In this document: piece by piece, positions 58,097 to 64,000 of the stretch
Position numbering within the stretch: the stretch's first letter is position 1
How the letters are laid out: the number at the start of each line of letters is the position of its first letter
Notes under the pieces: model-generated
Database searches by the model: none
What the model was told of the DNA's origin: nothing
What the model saw: the letters and a program-made list of their open reading frames with translations, nothing else
Made by a program: the position numbers and the translations under genes
Origin: Extensimonas perlucida
GTDB lineage: Bacteria > Pseudomonadota > Gammaproteobacteria > Burkholderiales > Burkholderiaceae_C
Reading direction: 5' to 3'
Length of the DNA: 64,000 nucleotides
Assembly (NCBI RefSeq): GCF_007655255.1
Contig: NZ_VMYE01000001.1
Coordinates: 248,001-312,000 of the forward strand

Positions 58097-59029
58097 ATGA
58101 CTGTTCTCATCGTCGCCGACCACGACAACGCCTCCATCAAGGCATCCACCCTGAATACCGTCACCGCAGGCAAGGCCTGTGGCGGTGACGTGCACGTGCT
58201 CGTTGCGGGCCACAACGCTGGCGGCGCGGCCGCCGCTGCTGCGCAAATCGCCGGCGTCAGCAAGGTGATCCACGCCGACGGCGAAAGCCTCGCGCACGGC
58301 CTGGCCGAAAACGTGGCCGCGCAAGTGCTGGCCATCGCCAACAATTACACGCACATCCTGTTCCCGGCCACGGCCGGCGGCAAGAACGTGGCGCCGCGCG
58401 TCGCGGCCAAGCTCGACGTGGCGCAGATCAGCGACATCATCAAGGTTGTGTCGCCCGACACTTTCGAGCGCCCCATCTACGCAGGCAACGCGATCGCCAC
58501 GGTGCAAAGCGCCGATGCGATCAAGCTCATCACCGTGCGCACCACGGGCTTCGACGCCGCGCCCGCCACGGGCGGCAGCGCTGCGGTCGAAACCATTGCT
58601 GCGGTCGCCGACTCGGGCAAGAGCAGTTTCCAGGGCAGCGAAATCGTCAAGAGCGAGCGCCCCGAACTCACCGCGGCCAAGATCGTGGTCTCGGGCGGCC
58701 GTGCCCTGGGCAGCAAAGAGAAGTTCGACGAAGTCATTCCGCCATTGGCCGACAAGCTCGGCGCCGCGATCGGCGCGAGCCGCGCTGCCGTCGATGCCGG
58801 CTATGCGGCCAACGACCTGCAGGTGGGCCAGACCGGCAAGATCGTCGCGCCGCAGCTGTATGTCGCCTGTGGCATTTCGGGCGCCATCCAGCACTTGGCC
58901 GGCATGAAGGATTCCAAGGTCATCGTCGCGATCAACAAAGACCCTGAAGCGCCGATCTTCAGCGTCGCCGACTACGGCCTCGAGGCCGACCTGTTCCAGG
59001 CGGTGCCGGAACTGGTCAAGGCGCTGTAA
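58097..59029 (+). CDS. etfA: Electron transfer flavoprotein subunit alpha
   Basis: The 310-residue FAD-binding subunit begins [20 protein letters not shown]. The C-terminal FAD domain contains [60 protein letters not shown] and the end [18 protein letters not shown]. It forms the ETF heterodimer with EtfB and passes electrons to the ubiquinone oxidoreductase. Confidence 0.97.
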   Translation: MTVLIVADHDNASIKASTLNTVTAGKACGGDVHVLVAGHNAGGAAAAAAQIAGVSKVIHADGESLAHGLAENVAAQVLAIANNYTHILFPATAGGKNVAPRVAAKLDVAQISDIIKVVSPDTFERPIYAGNAIATVQSADAIKLITVRTTGFDAAPATGGSAAVETIAAVADSGKSSFQGSEIVKSERPELTAAKIVVSGGRALGSKEKFDEVIPPLADKLGAAIGASRAAVDAGYAANDLQVGQTGKIVAPQLYVACGISGAIQHLAGMKDSKVIVAINKDPEAPIFSVADYGLEADLFQAVPELVKAL

Positions 59030-59073
59030 GCTTCAGCGCCGCTGCCGGCCTTGCGTCGGCATTCCCCGAAAAT

Positions 59074-59108
59074 GAGGGCATCGTTCGCGGTGCCCTCTTG
59101 TCATTTTC
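59074..59108 (+). terminator. Possible weak terminator between etfA and the acyl-CoA dehydrogenase gene
   Basis: GAGGGCA and TGCCCTC form a 7-bp stem with a 10-nt loop, followed by TTGTCATTTT. It is 45 bases after the etfA stop. The T tract is imperfect, so partial read-through into the next gene is likely. Confidence 0.4.
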
Positions 59109-59129
59109 CCTCTCATTCCCGGAGCCCCC

Positions 59130-60950
59130 ATGAGCTACATCGCCCCCGTCAAAGACATGTTGTTCGACATCGAGCACCTTGCCAACATCGAGCAGATTGC
59201 GCAAATTCCCGGCCTCGAGGAGGCAGGCCTGGACACGGCGCGCGCCGTGCTCGAGGAATGCGCGCGCTTCAGCGGGGACGTGCTCGCGCCGCTCAACGCC
59301 GAGGGTGACCGCAACCCCTCGCGCTGGGAGGCCGGGCGCGTGCTCACCACGCCGGGCTTCAAGCAGGCGTACCACCAGTACGCCGAAGGCGGCTGGCAAG
59401 GGCTGCAGCACCCGCCGGCCTACGGCGGCCAGGGCCTGCCCAAGACCATAGGCGCGGCCTGCGTGGAGATGATCAACAGCGCCAACATGAGCTTTGCGCT
59501 GTGCCCCTTGCTCACAGACGGCGCGATCGAGGCGCTGCTCACCGCGGCGGACGACGGGCTCAAAGCCACGTATTTGCACAAGCTCGTGAGCGGCGAGTGG
59601 ACGGGCACCATGAACCTCACCGAGCCGCAGGCGGGCTCCGACCTCGCGCTGGTGCGCACGCGCGCCGAGCCGCAGCCCGACGGTAGCTACAAAATCTTCG
59701 GCACCAAGATTTTCATCACCTACGGCGAGCACGACATGGCCGAGAACATCGTGCACCTGGTGCTCGCGCGCGTGCAGGGCGCGCCCGAGGGCGTGAAGGG
59801 CATCAGCTTGTTCGTGGTGCCCAAGTTCCTGGTACACAAAGACGGCAGCCTGGGCGCGCGCAACGACGTACAGTGCGTGTCGATCGAGCACAAGCTCGGC
59901 ATCAAGGCCAGCCCCACGGCGGTGCTGCAGTATGGCGATGGTTTGGCCGGCAGCGTGGCCGAGCAGGGCGGCCCCGGCGCCGTGGGCTACCTTGTCGGGC
60001 AGGAAAACCGTGGCCTCGAATACATGTTCATCATGATGAACGCGGCGCGTTATGCCGTCGGCGTGCAGGGTGTGGCGATTGCCGAGCGTGCCTACCAGAA
60101 GGCGGCGCGTTATGCGCAAGAGCGCGTGCAAAGCCGCCCCGTCGATGGCAGCGTGCCTGCGAGCGCCACCATCGTGCACCACCCCGACGTGCGCCGCATG
60201 CTCATGACCATGCGCGCGCTCACCGAAGGCTGCCGCGCGATGGCGGCCGTGGCTGCTGCGGCCTACGACGCCGCGCACCACCACCCCGACGCCGAGGTGC
60301 GCAAGCAAAATGCGGCCTTTTATGAATTCCTCGTACCGCTGGTCAAGGGCTACAGCACCGAGATGAGCCAGGAGGTCGCCTCGCTGGGCGTGCAGGTGCA
60401 CGGTGGCATGGGCTTCATCGAGGAAACGGGCGCGGCGCAGTATTACCGCGACGCCAAGATTCTCACCATCTACGAAGGCACGACGGCGATCCAGGCCAAC
60501 GACCTCGTGGGCCGCAAGACCGCGCGCGACGGCGGCCAGACCGCACGCGCCATTGCCGCGCAGATCGCCAAGACCGAGGCCGCACTGCAAGCCAGCGCCA
60601 CGCCGGCCGCACTCGCGATGGCGAGGCGCCTGCAGGCTGCGCGCGAGGCGTATCTGGACGTGGTGGACTTCATCGCTGGCGGCAGCAAGGCAGCGCCCAA
60701 CGCGGTCCATGCGGGCAGCGTGCCCTACCTGCTCGCAAGCGGCAACCTCGTCGCGGGCTGGCAGCTTGCGCGCAGTTTGCTCGTCGCACAAGACTTGCTC
60801 GCCAAGGGGCAGGACCTGCCCTTCATGCAGGCCAAGATCGCGACTGCTCGCTTTTACGCCGAGCACATCCTCGTGCGCGTGCCGGGGCTGCGCGATGCGA
60901 TCCTCGAAGGCGGTGAGAGCGTGATGGCGCTGCCCAACGACGCCTTTTGA
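59130..60950 (+). CDS. Acyl-CoA dehydrogenase, DmdC-like long form
   Basis: The 606-residue flavoenzyme has an N-terminal extension (MSYIAPVKDMLFDIEHLANI), typical of the long acyl-CoA dehydrogenases that include DmdC and FadE5-like proteins. The core shows GTMNLTEPQAGSDLALVRTR, IFGTKIFITYGEHDM and GVQVHGGMGFIEETGAAQYY; the Glu in FIEETGA and the C-terminal domain with TIYEGTTAIQANDLVGRKT are family features. It lies behind etfBA, its likely electron acceptor. The chain specificity is not evident. Confidence 0.92.
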   Translation: MSYIAPVKDMLFDIEHLANIEQIAQIPGLEEAGLDTARAVLEECARFSGDVLAPLNAEGDRNPSRWEAGRVLTTPGFKQAYHQYAEGGWQGLQHPPAYGGQGLPKTIGAACVEMINSANMSFALCPLLTDGAIEALLTAADDGLKATYLHKLVSGEWTGTMNLTEPQAGSDLALVRTRAEPQPDGSYKIFGTKIFITYGEHDMAENIVHLVLARVQGAPEGVKGISLFVVPKFLVHKDGSLGARNDVQCVSIEHKLGIKASPTAVLQYGDGLAGSVAEQGGPGAVGYLVGQENRGLEYMFIMMNAARYAVGVQGVAIAERAYQKAARYAQERVQSRPVDGSVPASATIVHHPDVRRMLMTMRALTEGCRAMAAVAAAAYDAAHHHPDAEVRKQNAAFYEFLVPLVKGYSTEMSQEVASLGVQVHGGMGFIEETGAAQYYRDAKILTIYEGTTAIQANDLVGRKTARDGGQTARAIAAQIAKTEAALQASATPAALAMARRLQAAREAYLDVVDFIAGGSKAAPNAVHAGSVPYLLASGNLVAGWQLARSLLVAQDLLAKGQDLPFMQAKIATARFYAEHILVRVPGLRDAILEGGESVMALPNDAF

Positions 60951-60984
60951 GGCGTACCACGGCATCGCTCGACGCTTCGTAAAT

Positions 60985-61030
60985 AATAGCTTCTAGCGCT
61001 TGATTATCAAGCGCTAGAGGCCATTTTGAT
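60985..61030 (+). repeat. Family C palindromic repeat before the nitronate monooxygenase gene
   Basis: AATAGCTTCTAGCGCTTGAT, then TATCAAGCGCTAGAGGCCAT, then TTTGATTGAGAA. TCTAGCGCTTGA-TTA-TCAAGCGCTAGA is a perfect 12-bp stem, the best preserved in the window. It is followed by TTTTG and may end the upstream transcript. The ribosome site AAAGGAG of the next gene starts just after it. Confidence 0.75.
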
Positions 61031-61047
61031 TGAGAAAGGAGTGCTTC

Positions 61048-62019
61048 ATGCCCTGCCTGCCAGCTGCGTTGCAGCGCGTGTCGCTGCCCGTGATCGCCTC
61101 GCCGCTGTTCATCATCAGCAACCCGCAACTCGTGATCGCGCAGTGCAAGGCGGGCATCGTCGGCTCCATGCCCGCGCTCAATGCGCGCCCGGCTGCGCAG
61201 CTCGACGAGTGGCTCGCCGAGATCACCGAAGCGCTGGCCGCGCACGACCGCGCGCACCCCGAGCGGCCCGCCGCGCCCTTTGCGATCAACCAGATCGTGC
61301 ACAAGAGCAACGACCGCCTCGACCATGACATGGCGCTGTGCGCCAAATACAAGGTGCCCATCATCATCACCAGCCTGGGCGCGCGCCCCGAAGTCAACCA
61401 GGCCGCGCACGGCTGGGGCGCGGTGGTGCTGCACGACGTGATCAACAACGCCTTTGCGCACAAGGCCATCGACAAAGGCGCCGACGGTCTGATTGCCGTG
61501 GCGGCGGGCGCGGGCGGCCACGCGGGCACCAAGAGCCCGTTCGCACTCGTGCAGGAAATCCGGGAATGGTTCGACGGCCCGCTCGCGCTCTCGGGCGCGA
61601 TCGCCAACGGCGGCGCGATTTTGGCGGCGCAGGCCATGGGCGCGGACTTTGCCTACATCGGCTCGGCCTTCATCGCCACGCATGAAGCGCGTGCGAGCGA
61701 CGCTTACAAACAGGCCATTGTCGAAGGCACCTCCGACGACATCGTCTATACCAACCTGTTCACGGGCGTGCACGGCAACTACCTCGCGCCGTCGATCCGC
61801 GCCGCCGGGCTCGACCCCGAGCACCTGCCCGAATCCGACCCGAGCAAGATGAACTTCAGCGAAAGCGGAAAAAAAGCCTGGAAGGACATCTGGGGCAGCG
61901 GCCAGGGCATAGGCGCGGTCCATGCGGTGACCAGCGCCGCCGAGCTGGTCGAGCGCCTGCGCCGTGAACATGTGCAGGCGCGCCAGCGCCTGTGCGGCGC
62001 GGCCGAGGTTCGCCCTTAA
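61048..62019 (+). CDS. Nitronate monooxygenase family protein
   Basis: The 323-residue FMN TIM-barrel protein resembles 2-nitropropane dioxygenase. It has LPVIASPLFIISNPQLVIAQ, ALNARPAAQLDEWLAEI, IAVAAGAGGHAGTKSPFALV with the catalytic His, and LSGAIANGGAILAAQAMGAD with YIGSAFIATHEARASDAYK for FMN phosphate. The substrate could be a nitronate or an enoyl compound. The ATG is placed behind AAAGGAGTGCTTC. Confidence 0.88.
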   Translation: MPCLPAALQRVSLPVIASPLFIISNPQLVIAQCKAGIVGSMPALNARPAAQLDEWLAEITEALAAHDRAHPERPAAPFAINQIVHKSNDRLDHDMALCAKYKVPIIITSLGARPEVNQAAHGWGAVVLHDVINNAFAHKAIDKGADGLIAVAAGAGGHAGTKSPFALVQEIREWFDGPLALSGAIANGGAILAAQAMGADFAYIGSAFIATHEARASDAYKQAIVEGTSDDIVYTNLFTGVHGNYLAPSIRAAGLDPEHLPESDPSKMNFSESGKKAWKDIWGSGQGIGAVHAVTSAAELVERLRREHVQARQRLCGAAEVRP

Positions 62020-62222
62020 CCGCTGGTCGGCACCTTGCACGTGCTGCGGCGGATGGATGGCATGCGCCAACCGTGCCCTCCGACCAGGGCCACGGTGAGC
62101 GTCGTGGCCACGATCCAGTGGGGCAGATACAGCGTCGCGAAAAGTGCCAGATTCAATATTGCTGGCGGCGTCTGTGGCGACAGGTTGAGCCACAAAAAAA
62201 CGGTTGGGTCCAGGGCGGTCAT
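62016..62222 (-). pseudogene. Probable truncated PAP2-family phosphatase fragment
   Basis: The 68-codon frame starts MTALDPTVFLWLNLSPQTPP and continues ILNLALFATLYLPHWIVATT, LTVALVGG and HGWRM. The LFLWLN-x-x-P start and two hydrophobic stretches resemble the N-terminus of PAP2-family lipid phosphatases. The last 14 residues (PSIRRSTCKVPTSG) are unlike the family and the frame stops at the end of the neighbouring gene. No catalytic motif is left, so it looks like a relic. Confidence 0.4.
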
Positions 62223-62467
62223 GTACGCTGCTCCTCGGAATCGTTGCGCGGAAGTCGCATCGCGCGCAATCTATCGCTACCCTGCTTGCAGTTTTCTTTC
62301 AGCTTGCAGTTCATAGTTCAGGGAAAACCCTGAGTTTCGTGCCCGGGTTTGTGGCGACGGGCACGCAAAAAAGGAGCAAGAGCGCACAATCGCCCACTTT
62401 CCTCTTGAGCAGGAGCATCGCCTTGCCCTGCGCTGCTGCGCTGCTGAGTGCCTCATCCATTCCATCC

Positions 62468-63586
62468 ATGCCTACTGCGTCCTCACGCGCGCCCTTGATC
62501 GACGTGGTCAAGGGCCTTGCCTGTGTGCTCATCATCGCCCACCACCTCGCGTTTTACGGCCCCATGTCGGACATTGCCGAGTCGCTTGCGCCGCGCTTGC
62601 TGGCTTGGCTTTCCAGCCATGGGCGCATGGCCGTGCAGGTGTTTTTGGTGTTGGGCGGCTATTTGGCCGCGGCCAGCCTCGCGCCACAAGGTGTTGCACG
62701 CTTTGCGGGTGCCTGGGAACAGGTGGCGCGCCGTTTCGCCCGGTTGGTCGTGCCCTATGCCGTGGCTTTGCTCGTCACGGTGCTCGTGTCGGCGCTGGTG
62801 CGACCGTGGCTTGCGCACCATTCGGTGCCCGCCGAGCCCGATTTTGCGCAGTTGCTCGCCAATGCTTTGCTGTTGCAGGACATCCTCGGCTACGAGGCGC
62901 TCTCGGCCGGCGTGTGGTACGTGGCCATCGATTTTCAGCTCTTTGCGCTCGCGGTGCTGCTTTTTGCCGCCGTGCGCGCCTGGGCCCGGCGCAGTGGGCG
63001 GATCGATGCGGCGCGCTGGGGGCAGGCAGCGGTGGTGGCAGGTGTGGCGGCGTCGCTGCTGGGCTTCAACCGCTGGCCGCAGCTCGACGCCTGGGCCGTG
63101 TATTTCTGGGGCGCCTACGGCCTGGGGATGATGGCCTACTGGGCCGCGCATGCGCCGCGCGTGCGGCCCTGGCTGTTCATGCTGGTGGCGCTGGGCGTGG
63201 CTGCGTTGGGGGTGGATTTTCGCCCGCGCATCGCTCTGGCTTGGGTCGTGGCGCTGGCGCTCGTCGTGGCCATGCGCACGCCGGCCTTGCGCCAGTGGCA
63301 AGGTGTGCCGGTGCTGAACCGGCTCGGGCAAATGTCGTACTCGGTCTTTTTACTGCACTTTGCTGTGTGCCTGGCGGTGAACGCCGTCGTGACCACGCTG
63401 TGGCCCGAGGCGCCTGGCTGGAATGCGCTGGGCATGCTGCTGGCCGTGCTGCTGTCGCTCGCGGCGGGACGGCTGCTTTACGAGCGCATCGAAAAGCGGG
63501 GCTTTTCGTGGCCGGCCATTCTGCGTTGGCAGGCGGGATTGCTGGGTGCAGGGTGGCTGGCGTCGTTCGTGGGAAATTTTGGCTGA
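62468..63586 (+). CDS. Acyltransferase 3 family protein (OafA/YrhL-like)
   Basis: The 372-residue membrane protein has about ten segments. LIDVVKGLACVLIIAHHLAF holds the conserved His pair, and GRMAVQVFLVLGGYLAAASL the second motif of acyltransferase 3 proteins. ALSAGVWYVAIDFQLFAL and LGQMSYSVFLLHFAVC are also typical. Such enzymes O-acylate cell-surface sugars. I chose the ATG at 62468; an upstream in-frame extension is not conserved-looking. The 245 bases before it hold no gene. Confidence 0.85.
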   Translation: MPTASSRAPLIDVVKGLACVLIIAHHLAFYGPMSDIAESLAPRLLAWLSSHGRMAVQVFLVLGGYLAAASLAPQGVARFAGAWEQVARRFARLVVPYAVALLVTVLVSALVRPWLAHHSVPAEPDFAQLLANALLLQDILGYEALSAGVWYVAIDFQLFALAVLLFAAVRAWARRSGRIDAARWGQAAVVAGVAASLLGFNRWPQLDAWAVYFWGAYGLGMMAYWAAHAPRVRPWLFMLVALGVAALGVDFRPRIALAWVVALALVVAMRTPALRQWQGVPVLNRLGQMSYSVFLLHFAVCLAVNAVVTTLWPEAPGWNALGMLLAVLLSLAAGRLLYERIEKRGFSWPAILRWQAGLLGAGWLASFVGNFG

Positions 63587-63644
63587 GCGCTGAACAGGCG
63601 GCTAGGTCGCTTACAATGATCTCGTTTTGAGATATCATGAGTCC

Positions 63645-63938
63645 ATGAAAATCATCAGCAACAGCGCTTTGCGGGCCTTTGCTGTCTACCATCCGCAAGC
63701 CGAAGGGCCTTTGCAGGGCTGGCGACGTGTGATCGAAAAGAATCGCTTTGCCAATTGGGCCGAACTCAAAGCAACGTTCAACACCGTAGACAAAGTGGGC
63801 GAATTGACAGTGTTCGACATTGGCGGCAACAAATACCGTCTGATTGCTTACATTCGGTTCGAGAGACAGATCGTTTACATCAAGGCGGTGCTGAGCCACA
63901 GCGACTACGACAAAGGAACATGGAAAACGGGCGCATAA
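63645..63938 (+). CDS. higB: HigB-like mRNA interferase toxin
   Basis: The 97-residue protein matches the HigB_toxin family (RelE fold): MKIISNSALRAFAVYHPQAE, LQGWRRVIEKNRFANWAELK, TVFDIGGNKYRLIAYIRFER and IVYIKAVLSHSDYDKGTWK. The conserved Arg, His and Tyr-Asp-Lys tail fit ribosome-dependent mRNA cleavage. It precedes the antitoxin, the toxin-first order of hig loci. The upstream 58 bases contain TTTTGAGATATCATGAG, a palindrome-like operator candidate. Confidence 0.92.
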   Translation: MKIISNSALRAFAVYHPQAEGPLQGWRRVIEKNRFANWAELKATFNTVDKVGELTVFDIGGNKYRLIAYIRFERQIVYIKAVLSHSDYDKGTWKTGA

Positions 63939-63958
63939 GCGCTCGAGGAGTTTTCATC

Positions 63959-64000
63959 ATGAATGCACACATCGATATTGAGCGTCTGCTCCCGGTTTGG
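63959..64000 (+). CDS. higA: HigA-like antitoxin, N-terminal fragment (runs off the window)
   Basis: Only 14 codons are visible (MNAHIDIERLLPVW). The ATG follows GAGGAG by eight bases and starts 20 bases after the HigB stop. Position after a HigB toxin and the start pattern fit the helix-turn-helix antitoxin HigA, which binds the toxin and represses the operon. The rest is outside the window. Confidence 0.65.
   Translation, partial: MNAHIDIERLLPVW

Overview
The window is GC-rich betaproteobacterial chromosome, most likely Comamonadaceae (Burkholderiales). Pointers are the major porin with its MKKSLIALAVLAASGAAMAQ signal peptide, the rpmF-plsX-fabHDG-acpP-fabF-orf-rpoE-rseA order, coq7, a proteobacterial-type gshA, and a dense load of short intergenic palindromic repeats. 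No rRNA, tRNA, CRISPR, prophage or complete insertion sequence was seen.

Layout. 1-2 kb: tail of an ABC permease, an EF-hand protein and a DMT exporter. 2.1-12.6 kb: a type II secretion locus on the minus strand (gspG-H-I-J-K-L-M-N-D-E) with gspC divergent; gspF is not here. 12.6-17.6 kb: a CobC-like phosphatase, a small conserved protein, thpR, cobS, ilvA and an OsmC protein. 17.7-22.9 kb: coq7, the porin, dusA, a split YeeE/YedE transporter and a PanE-like reductase. 23.4-32 kb: a long minus-strand series from yceD and rpmF through fatty-acid synthesis to the sigma-E pair rpoE-rseA. 32-40 kb: maf, an RsmI-like methyltransferase, an enoyl-CoA hydratase, then gshB, benE, kup and gshA. 40.4-47.9 kb: an M20 amidohydrolase, a fused indolepyruvate ferredoxin oxidoreductase, an acyl-CoA dehydrogenase and a CoA-transferase. 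48.2-53.9 kb: mltB, a TgpA-like transglutaminase, a DUF58 protein and a MoxR ATPase. 53.9-63.6 kb: an HDAC-like amidohydrolase, an enoyl-CoA hydratase, an MscS channel, etfBA, an acyl-CoA dehydrogenase, a nitronate monooxygenase-like protein and an acyltransferase. The window ends in a higBA toxin-antitoxin pair.

Genes working together. Genes 2.1-12.6 kb build a type II secretion machine. Genes 24-32 kb run phospholipid precursor synthesis (PlsX) and fatty-acid initiation and elongation, coupled to ribosomal protein L32 and the envelope-stress sigma factor. EtfAB takes electrons from the acyl-CoA dehydrogenases. GshA and GshB make glutathione. MoxR, DUF58 and TgpA form a recurring ATPase/vWA-like/transglutaminase module.

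Most unusual content: four families of dispersed palindromic repeats that interact with genes. Family A is a 167-nt MITE-like palindrome in five copies, at CTAG sites in most cases. One copy is inserted in frame in the DUF58 gene and adds 55 residues. Family C is a roughly 50-nt palindrome with at least eleven copies. It encodes the signal-peptide core of GspD and the lipobox of MltB, and it supplies the stop codons of gspE and kup and the start codon of the panE-like gene. Family B (four copies, about 75-81 nt) occupies most of the gspG/gspC divergent promoter region. Family D has two copies. A candidate small RNA with CUCCUC motifs lies upstream of ilvA.
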